From contig CAJNDS010002123.1 of NCBI GenBank assembly GCA_905221605.1, positions 273,001 through 312,500 on the forward strand: a stretch of 39,500 bases of DNA, read 5' to 3'. Shown here piece by piece: positions 19,801 to 28,200 of this stretch. The DNA is from Symbiodinium natans (Eukaryota > Sar > Dinophyceae > Suessiales > Symbiodiniaceae). The first letter of the stretch is position 1. The number at the start of each line of letters is the position of its first letter. The position numbers and the translations under genes were made by a program. A model generated the notes under the pieces. The model saw nothing but the letters and a program-made list of their open reading frames with translations. It did no database searches and was not told the origin of the DNA.

Positions 19801-21581
19801 AACAGAACAGGGAGACAGAGAGAGAAAGAGAGAAAGAGAGAAATAAAGAGACATAGAGACAGAGAGAAAGAACGAGACAAAGAGAGATAGAAAACAGATA
19901 AATGAGAAACAACTAAATGCAGAAAAAACATAGAAGAGATTCAGTGAGAGAGAGATGTAAAGAGAGCCTCGAGAATGTCAAAAACATCATGATGAGTTTT
20001 TGATCCAAAGCACCGGCGACGACAAATCCACAGACTCCACGCTTTCGGCGACGGTGGTCTGCTCCACAGAGGCCCCCAGTCCACCATGTGCCTCATTTCG
20101 CAGCACAATCTCATAAGCATAAGCTTCGGTGACACTGGGCCCGCGTCATCTTATGCAAAACAGTTACTACTACGCTGACAGTCATGCAGCAACATGTGCA
20201 TTCAGGAACATCACTGACTGGCTTCGTGCAGCGCAGTCACAAGGGCTTGGCCGGGGCTAGCGGGCAGTGTCGGATTGGGTTGAGTGCCATTCCCTTCCGC
20301 AGGAACTGGCAGCTGAATCGAAGTATCTGCAGCCTGGCGCTGGGAGAGGCCGATTGTGGGATTCTGGATGAGGCCGATTCGGAAAAGGGTACTTTAGATT
20401 AGCTTAGAGCTTTAATTCCAGGGAAGTCACCTGAGTAGCCAAAGCATCAACATCATGGTTCTTCTTCTCAGCAGAGTCCTTACAGGCATGAGCGCGAATA
20501 TGGATTTAGGGTTAGGTTTGTTTTCGTTTCAGGTTCAAGGCCTTTTTAGAATTGGGCATTTATGATTTAGGGTTGCAGGGTGTAGTTTTAATTTAAATTA
20601 AGGGTCTCACGAGTATCGGTGTGTCCAAAGTCAAATTAGGGTTTAGGGAATGATTTAGGTCAACACATGAGTGTAAAGCTTGAAAGCAGAGGTGAGTCCA
20701 CTCGAGAATCAGAACGAAGACACTAAGTGGCCCCAAGCCTTCACTAAGTCTAGAATGAATCATCCCGACAAAAAACATAGATCTTCCCGTTGCAACTTCT
20801 TGCCTAGTGGCCCCATCCACCTGATCATCCACAATGAGCGTGTCTGCACACTGGGTCTCCAGCTGCAAGCTTTCCTTAAATTCGACTTGGGTTGGCCATG
20901 AAGTGATGCCCTAAACTCTAAATTAAACCCTAAACCCTAAACCTTAAACCCTAAAACCCTAAACCCTAAACCTTTAAACCCTAAACCCTAAACCCTAAAC
21001 CCTAAATTTAAACCCTAAACCCTAAAAAATAGGAGCTCATCATGTCAAACATCCAAAAGACTCATCAAGTGCAAGCCAGTAGCCTGCATGGGCACATTGA
21101 TTTCGTCCGCGTTGCGTGGCTCCGGTGAAGACACATTGGATGGAGGTGTGGGAACATCAGCAGCCTGCGCAAACTCCGCCGTAGGCCCGTCGCCAAGCAT
21201 GGGAACAGGACATGCCCCCGCGCACCCCGAGGGAGCACACGGTGTTGAGACGTCAGAGAAAGGCACGGGGACATCAGCGGAAGGATGCCCACCAGACGTG
21301 GCTGCCGTGGGGACATCAGAAGACCCAGCATGCCCTGAGGAAGGCACATCGCACTCTGCCATGTCCCAGGGAGGAGGTGTGGGGACATCAGAAGGTCCGG
21401 CATACTCCGAGGAAGGGTCGTCACACTGACCAATGTCCGACGGCGGTGTGGGGACATCAGATGGCCCCGCAAAACCCACAAAGCCCACAGCATCATTCAC
21501 CTGACACTGGGGAATGGTGTTGCACCGAATCAATGAGAATGAAATTAGATTTGTGTTGTCAGTCACTCTAGGAACCTCCAT
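17971..21581 (-). CDS. Composite nuclear protein: Pro-rich repeats, duplicated WW/Cys/Arg exon, H1-like basic tail
   Basis: Six exons fit one 678-residue frame: 21581-21051, 20874-20665, 20339-20219, 20091-20014, 19526-19449, 18989-17971 (TAG); end phases 0,0,1,1,1 match and the total is divisible by three. Exon 1 has imperfect repeats of AGPSDVPTPP plus an acidic spacer. Exons 4 and 5 are 78-nt copies each encoding 25-26 residues (TWWTGG, CGADHRRRKRG, VCGFVVA). Exon 6 is long: acidic-Ser linker, about 15 KATP/SKSMKA/PAKTMKA-type repeats as in histone H1 or AT-hook tails, then MKSMKKKQ and KRVYSNAYHRVYKNGKGG, which recalls C-terminal motifs of dinoflagellate nuclear proteins. Inferred role: binding DNA in the nucleus. 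The ATG at 21581 is the first in frame but no conventional acceptor precedes it, so an upstream exon may exist. An unused open segment (19375-19230, beginning VPDNKFKEVADGG) lies in intron 5 and could be an alternative exon. Confidence 0.72.
19449..19526 (-). repeat. Duplicated 78-nt exon, copy 2
   Basis: Exon 5 of the H1-like gene; same length and phase (1 to 1) as copy 1, with Pro in place of Leu at the seventh residue. Acceptor AAACGAG and donor GTGTTT are in the same positions as in copy 1. Confidence 0.75.
19557..19935 (-). repeat. GA-rich microsatellite, polypyrimidine on the sense strand
   Basis: About 375 bp almost only A and G on the plus strand (GAGA, GAAA, AGCA units). On the coding strand it is a continuous CT tract that ends directly in ACTCAG, 31 nt before the acceptor proposed for the second 78-nt exon. 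The long Ser/Leu and Arg/Glu frames across it are low-complexity artefacts. Confidence 0.9.
20014..20091 (-). repeat. Duplicated 78-nt exon, copy 1
   Basis: Exon 4 of the H1-like gene. It differs from copy 2 (19449-19526) at seven sites; five of the six within full codons are silent in the TWWTGG/CGADHRRRKRG frame, and similarity runs a little past both splice sites. Confidence 0.75.
20910..21028 (-). repeat. CCCTAAA array in intron 1 of the H1-like gene
   Basis: About fifteen units with TTTAAA-type interruptions, filling most of the intron between 21050 and 20875. Confidence 0.8.
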
Positions 21582-22013
21582 GAACGTGATCCCAGGCAAA
21601 CCCTAAATTTAAACCATTTATCTAAACGCTAAAACCCAAAATTTTTAATTTAAACCCTTTAAACCCAATTGAAAAAACCCTAAATTGTAAACCTAAATGC
21701 CTAACTAAACCTTAGACCTTAAATTTAGTTTTTCAAACCTATAAACATATTAAACCCTAAATAACCCTAAACCCTTTAAATTAAACCCCCAAATCCTATT
21801 AAACCCTAAACCTGAAGCAGGACGACGCTTTATTATCTGGACGATGGCATCAACGTGAACCCATGTGCCTCGACTGCTGCAGAAGCATCCGGGATTGAAG
21901 CGGAATGGTTAATCTCCATCACAGCCATTGGGACCTAGGCTCAGGGTCCACAAGGCAAAGGGCTGAACCTTGGAGGTTACAAAAAAGCCTCAATGTGCAT
22001 AATCATACTGACA

Positions 22014-23832
22014 CTAGTAACTAGTTTCAGAATCCCAAGACACGGCTTCGGCTTCGAGGGGAGGTGTTGGTCGTTCAGGCATGCCCTGGCGATGGTACCC
22101 AGGCGGATTATAAAATGCGGTCTCATGAAGTCGTGTCAACACAGCCAATTCCCGCCCGATCCCAGAAATATAGCCAGGCGTGGTAGGTACCTTATTGTTT
22201 GTTTGCGCAACTGCTTGCTTGCAACAAAACCGGTAGGTGGTTCAGTGCCTCCAACTGCACGGCCAAGTCAGGCATCACGGGGGTCTCAGATTCTTCCTGG
22301 GTGTGGAGAAGTGGCATAATACTACTTCAATGATTACAGCTAGTCACATCCACGAGCCGGCCAGGTGGAAAAACTGTATTTTGCGGACCTGGAGAGCCGA
22401 TCTTTGCACACTACTGCTATATGCGTGTAACGCAAAGCAGTCTCACCTGGAAGCGTCACGCACCAATACATACCATGTCAAAAACACAATAAATTTTCGG
22501 ACGTCCGAATCAGCAGTTGAATCTCAGACGCTGCCCTCTCAGCCTCAGGACCAGATCCCTCGATCATTTCCACGGAACTTTCCTGGCCAGATAAAGAATG
22601 GGGCTTGGGCTGCATCACTTGGTCGCCTGTCTTACAACTTAAGTAGAGAATGTCTGATCTATATCAGACCTGTGTCCTCACGGACAGTTTGTGAACATGA
22701 CATTGACATGGTGAGCAACAATCTACTCTAGGTCAGGTCTGGCTAGTTCTCCTAAAGAAGCCTTGTGCTCTTAGGCGGTGACCGCAAGCCGACCCGACCG
22801 GGACACGGTTGCAATTAAAAACCCTGAGTAGCGTGCTACCAACACAGCCGATGTCCTGAGACAAACCTAAACCCTAACTAAACCCTAATAACCCTAAACC
22901 TTAGGTAAAGCCTAACTCAAATTAACTAAACCCTTTAGACCCTTATAAACCCTGCAAGATATAAACCCTGCAGTGCATGAAAACCTAAATGATCGCTTCC
23001 CCTGGTACTAAAACCCACCCTAATTCTCAATATTATTTTTCCCGGGCCCTCCCGGCACCCAGCCCAACACTCAACCTGGAGTTGAGCCATTGGGGTTTCA
23101 ACTAGGGTTTAGGGCTTAAGGCTGAGAGGGTTTTCAAGGTTTAGGGCTCAAGGCTCAGAGGATTAATTCGGCTTTAGGGATTAAGGCTAAACCAAGTGAA
23201 GCCAGAACCCCAAAACTCCAAATTTCACTATACTCCCTCCTTCTCCTTCCAGGCTTCGGATTTCGGGATTTAAGCTTAGGCCCCCAACCCCCCCCCCCCC
23301 CCCACTTTAAATATTTTCGCGGCCGAAGAGAAAATTAGGGGTTTGGGGCTTTGGGTTTAAAATATAGGGTTTAAAAGTTTAGGGTATTTAGGGTTTAAGG
23401 GTTTAAATTTTAATTTTTTACATTTAAGGTTGTATAAGGGTTTAGGGTTTAAATAGGGTTTAAGGGTTTCGGGTATTTAGGGTTAGTTGGCTTTTAGGGT
23501 TTTAGGGTTGGGGTTTAGGTTTTAAATTTCGGTTTATATTAGGGTTTAGGGTTTAGGGTTGAACGATGATAGATTTTCATCCAAGGCACACCACCGGACA
23601 TCTCTGCGTCCGAGGGCCCGGTCTCATATGACGAGGATATGGACTCCTGCAGACCAGGCGCATCACAGGGTCTATGGTTCGGTCAGGACTAATTTGGGAA
23701 CATGTCTGTTACTGTTGCTGTTCACACACACTACCCGACAGCAAACGCCCAAACAACCAGCCCAAGCTCAAACCCCTCGGGATCCTCCTCCATCTTTTCA
23801 CGGGAGCCCAAACTCCAGAGGTTTTCGGCATC
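22014..23832 (-). CDS. Acidic Pro/Glu-rich protein, 3' exons (possibly continuing the 24.7-kb gene)
   Basis: Exons read on the minus strand: 23832-23740 (DAENLWSLGSREKMEED), 23646-23595 (ESISSSYETGPSDAEMSG), 22626 to about 22495 (GDQVMQPKPHSLSG, then a Glu-rich helix), 22296-22231 (EESETPVMPDLAVQLEAL), 22190-22014 ending AVSWDSETSY and TAG. Acceptors are clear (TTTCTAACAG, GTCTGCAG, AAGACAG, CACCCAG). The 23595/22626 junction agrees at phase 1, and 22231/22190 agrees at phase 0 across a 40-nt intron. The product is acidic and probably disordered, with no domain I recognise. No start codon was found, so it either begins in an unseen exon or continues the neighbour that starts at 24721, which has the same strand and similarly charged composition. 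The intron at 22627-23594 is filled with degenerate telomere-type repeats and a C tract. Confidence 0.5.
22191..22230 (-). other. 40-nt intron
   Basis: GTTTTG ... AATAAG between exons 22296-22231 and 22190-22014; removing it restores one frame (LNHLP joined to VPTTPGYISG), while reading through meets a stop. Confidence 0.55.
22860..23555. repeat. Degenerate telomere-type repeat block inside an intron
   Basis: CCCTAAA/CCTAAC units 22865-22960 and TTTAGGG/TTTAAGGG units 23100-23180 and 23335-23555, with a 16-nt C tract at 23288-23303. It occupies most of the intron between 23594 and 22627. Confidence 0.7.
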
Positions 23833-23907
23833 CTGTTAGAAAGAAGATGCAAGGACATCAACAGAACTGACAGCCGATCATTCATAACAGAGCCTAAAGC
23901 ACGGACG

Positions 23908-24721
23908 CTACCAGTCCTGAGCCGCAAGCAACGCAGCTTCCAGGCCACCATCCTTCCCATGTTGATCATCATTTTTCTTTCCTTTCTTGGATGACTTCTT
24001 CCGAGATTTCTTGCTGCTCTTCTTCTTCTTGGAATCCTTCTTCTTTGAAGAGGAGCCACGTCCACGACCGCGGCCGCGTCGAGACCCCGCACGCCCTCGG
24101 CCTCGTTTGCTCTTGCCATCCTGTCCGACGGCCAAACGAAAACAAAGAAAAAACATGAATTAAAAACTACTAAATCACAACATAACAGGGGTGATATATC
24201 TACGAGTCGAAAACAAAAACTGGGATGAAGGGCACCAGGACAACACAAACAATGATTAGAATCATGATCGAAGCTGACTCACTGGCACTTGGCTGTCGAG
24301 CCTTCTTTGACGAGCTACCGTCCGAGTCATCATCTTCATCATCATCCTTCTTTCGCTTCTTGTCTTTTTTCTGATCAGCACCTTCGGAGTCGCTCTCATC
24401 TGTTTTCTTCTTCTTGCGTTTGTCGGCCTTCTTTCGGGTAGGCTTGGGTTCCGTGGTTTCCTCTTCCTCGTCTTCTTCCAGGGCACTGGCTTCCTCACTG
24501 GCAGCCTTCACATCGAACCGCGACTTGCCCTCTGATTTTCTTCCATGCTCAGACTTTGGCCCGCCCTTGTTGTCAAGCTCCTGAGGCTCCTCCACATTGA
24601 AAGCTTCGGCCGCCTTGGCCTCTTGGCTCATGCGGGCTAGCGCTGCCAACTCATTCTCGTAATCATCCAGGGCGAAAGGGGGAGCAGCCGGGGAAGATGA
24701 CCGCTGCTCAGATGATGACAT
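23908..24721 (-). CDS. Charged Lys/Ser-rich nuclear-type protein with RG-rich tail, two exons
   Basis: Exon 1 24721-24281 and exon 2 24120-23908 give about 217 residues. The start ATG lies just after a good acceptor-like TTTCTAG (24735-24741). The first 60 residues are polar with a short helical stretch (DDYENELAALARMSQEAKAA). Then come an acidic block of Glu runs, alternating Lys and Asp runs (KKDDDEDDDSDGSSSKKAR), and in exon 2 an RGRGRGRG box followed by Lys/Ser repeats and an LEAALLAAQDW end. Such composition is typical of nucleolar, chromatin or RNA-binding proteins; no domain can be named. To keep the Lys/Ser frame the intron must use a GA donor (AGT|GAGTCA); the canonical GTGAGT one base away shifts the frame. 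GA donors are reported in dinoflagellates. The stop TGGTAG could also be read as a donor (TG|GTAGCG), joining this gene to the exons downstream. Confidence 0.7.
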
Positions 24722-24734
24722 GGTCCCTTTCTAC

Positions 24735-24745
24735 CTAGAAACTAC
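24735..24745 (-). promoter_or_regulatory. Possible spliced-leader acceptor upstream of the 24.7-kb gene
   Basis: Minus strand AGTTTCTAG|GTAGAAAGGG precedes the ATG by 13 nt. A similar TTTCTAG|GT lies upstream of the gene starting at 38908. Dinoflagellate mRNAs get their 5' ends by trans-splicing at such acceptors; these sites are inferred. Confidence 0.4.
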
Positions 24746-25269
24746 TTGGGTCCAAAAGCCTGAGGCCCAAAATGCAAGGAATGAATCCGAACACAGAAGC
24801 AACAGCAACGGTTTGACACTTTGTCAAGCTCACAGAGAGAGTGGCTCAGGGACAATGACAATTGATTGACTCACATTCTGCCACTGCTTTTCGTGCGTTC
24901 CCAGCGTTCGGTGTCTCTCCCTGCGATCTCGCAAGGCTCCAGACAGGTCAGTGGCCAGGAGCAAACCAATCCCTCAACGCCTCCCCAAAACTGGGTGTTA
25001 GGAGGACGACGAGTGTAACCATGTAGGCACGCTAGTGAACAATGCGGCAACGCTGGTACTACGGCGCGCAAGAGAGCCTTGCGTCCTCCAGCATCGCACA
25101 GACCACTCTCACATCTAGGCCCAGGTATCAAATGTGGCGGCAGCCCCTACCCCTACAGGGGCTATCATGAAAGCAGGTCAAGCATCACATGTGCAGCTGG
25201 TTCTGGGAATCAGAAGTGTAAAGCAATGCGCCTCTGCAGCAAGCTCATGATTTGTTTCTAGTCTAAGTC
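24746..25269. other. Spacer between the large gene and the charged-protein gene
   Basis: About 520 bp. A minus-strand open stretch (25131-24871) has Cys and Pro but no ATG or splice support and is not called. No telomere-type repeats, which sets it apart from the introns around it. Confidence 0.45.
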
Positions 25270-28200
25270 TTAGACTTCTTTACCAAGTTGGCAAGATCTG
25301 CACCAGCCAATCACATGCAGTTCTTGTGCTGCCTGCGAAAGATTCCAGAGGCCCACACAGACATGTAGTACAGACCCGTAGTTACCATAGCTCTCCACAA
25401 TAACCGCACCCACAGAGGCCTGTGGATCATAACCTTTCAGCGTAAACACAAGCTTTCCAATCAAACAAGCCTGTTTGTTACAGCAGACTGTGGTTCCTGG
25501 AATCATGCTCTTTGAGCGCAAAATGAAGACTGTCAAAACAAACGGGCAACTCCAGGGCCGGCGGTGATCTCTTCTTGGTGGATGACGACTGGGCGGACCG
25601 GATTCAGCTCGCGATTGTTCATGAGCCTGGGCAAAGGGTTATGTTAACTGGTTCTGGGAAGGATGGGTCTGGAGCAGACAGAATTGCGGTGTGGTAACAG
25701 TAGAGAATCTACAAGCTCTGTGATTTGAAAGCTAGAAGTACTTACTTACGAAAACAGCTAGGGGACACCCTAAACCCTAAATTTTAAACTTTTAACCTTC
25801 AAAAATCCTAAACCCGAAATTTAAAACAAAAACCCTGAATTCAAACCCTAAAACCCTAAACCCTAAATTTTAAATTAAACCCTAAACCCTAAAAACCCTA
25901 AAATTAAACCCTAAACCCTAAATTTTAAACTAAATACCCTTTCCCGTAAATACCCTAAACCCTACATAAACTTTTAAACCCTTTAAACCCGAATAAACCC
26001 TGAACCCTTTTAAAGCTCTAAACGCCCCCAAGCCCGAAACACCACTAAGCCCTAAACACCCCTAAGCCCTCAACACCCCTAAGCCCTAAACACCCCTAAG
26101 CCCTAAACACTCGTAAGCCCTAAACACCCCTAAGCCTAAACACTCCTGTCCTAAGCCCTAAATACCCCTAAGGGCCCCAGTTCAAGCCTAGAGACTTCAG
26201 ACGCCAAATGACTGCGAAGGGTGGTCGCAAGCACCTCAACTTTTCGATGTCCATGTGAGCTCCAAAAGTCACGGGCCGAACCTGGCAACAGCAGGCACAC
26301 ATAGGCTCCAGGTTAACGTTACTGAGCATTCATTGTCCGACATGCAAAACGCTGTGGTCCCTTGCTGGGCTATCAAGGCCTTGTTCACTTTCCTCTTCTT
26401 GTTGGTGGGGCCCACTAGATCATCCAAAAGGAATACTGACTTCGCAGCGCATTGGAACCCATCATCGGTCTTGGTGTGTGACATAAGGGTCACAATCTCC
26501 CCAGCATCTTCCATAGCCTCGAAGAACTGTTTCAGTGGCATCACCTTGACGGATTTTAGGGTTTAGGGTTTAATTTAGGGTTGGTTTAAATTTGAGGTTT
26601 AGGGTTGAAATTTAGGGTTTAGGGTAATTCAGGGTTTAGGGTTTAGGGTACAATAATTGATCATTCGTTCTTGGAAATTTTGAATCCCATCATGAAAATA
26701 CTTCCGTGCCTTGTTCCACAGAGGCAAGCTCTTGACCTCATGCGGTAGTTTCCTGTCAGGGTCAATGATCGCCAGGGTGTCCGGGGAGCCGACCTCAAAC
26801 TTGAACCATCTGCCACTGGGGTCGCTGAGAATGTCCTTTGCGTTGGCCCCTTCATACACTTCACCTGAGCCAAAGCCGAACAACTCAGTGTTCTGGGAAT
26901 AGGTGCCGATCTTGTCCCCTCCGAGGAAGAGGGAGCCATCATCCTTTAAGTAGAACAGCGAGAAGTCCCCGACAGTGGTCTCAAGGGCCCTGCAGTTTCG
27001 ATGTGCTCAAAGAACTAATCACTGAAAGACTGATTCATACCTAATCAACCATCACAGAATAGCCCCTAGACTCAGAAAGGAAAGAGAGACCTAAACTGGC
27101 TTTCATGTAGCAACTTCTGTTTTGTGGTTTTGTTTACAGAAGTTAGAATCTAAAGTTCAGGAAGTTTAAAGGTCTGGGGTTGGGATGCTGCCCCTTCTAC
27201 TAACAATCCTTGATAAGGACTAACTATAGTACCCCCTTATTGTGAAGTTTCCTCTTAGGCCCGGGTAGTATAAGGGGAACATCCCAATAGTCTGAGGTTA
27301 TAGTCAGCCAAGGTACTCCTTGTTGTCGTGGCGGAAAGCCTCAACGCTCTCAAAGTCCTTCTGCAGCTTCCGCCGCACAGGTTCAGGCCTTCCGGTCTTG
27401 GTGCTGTTACTGTTCTGATCATTCTTGTCTTCGCCCGCTTTGCGGTGAGTCTTGTTGAACTCTTTGTCATGATCATCCACAAGTTTCCTGAAGCTTTGCC
27501 CGAACGCAGCAGAGTCCAAGAACTTCTTCTTGAGACTTTCAAGGATAATGAGTTCCCCAGACAAGGGCACGGTCACCTGGTACTCATAGGCTGCACTGTC
27601 CATGGAAGTTTTCTGCGATTTCGCGATGTCCTCCAAGGCTTTGGTGAAGTCAGGAAACCCAGCGACTTGGAGGTGCTTTGCCTTGGCTTTTGAGTAGACA
27701 GCGTGCAGGATGATGTCCTGTAGTGTGTGTGGCGCGACAGAAACTGACTACAAGTACCAAAGGTCTAGAAACATCAGTTGTCGGAATTAAAGTAAGCCTC
27801 AGAACTTGGAAGAAAGCACACGTGGAGAACTGAACCCTTTCGAATCCTTCACGAATTTGTACTCGTCCTCACTGTGGAACACATTCGCACAGAGAACTTT
27901 GCACGCCTTGCCCCCCGACATTTGCTCCAAGGCAGCCATCGCCGGCCATCCATCGTGGCCAAACATGTCAACCAGCACGGTGTGCATCTTGCTGGCACCC
28001 AAAGATTCGAGGACGCGCGTCAGCAGGCTTGTTCCACCACAATGTTGCCGCATCTCCTGTGGCAGGGTCTTCGAAATCAAGACTGAACTAGTTTAGGCTC
28101 TTTAGGGTGTAAAAAACATGTTGGGTTTAAAATTTAGGGTTCAAATTCCTTAAACCCTTTAAACCCTAAACCCTATAACCCTAAACCCTAAAAACCCTGA

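Noticed and set aside
19560-19931. Long open frames of Ser/Leu (minus) and Arg/Glu (plus) across the GA-rich tract
   Set aside because: They follow only from the dinucleotide composition of the microsatellite; the sense-strand context places the tract in an intron.
21993-22731. Plus-strand open frames of 108 and 164 residues
   Set aside because: Shadows of minus-strand exons 22626, 22296 and 22190, which have clear acceptors and joinable phases.
26040-26165. CRISPR-like array of short units
   Set aside because: Units are simple variants of CCCCTAAGCCCTAAACA without unique spacers; a eukaryotic tandem repeat.
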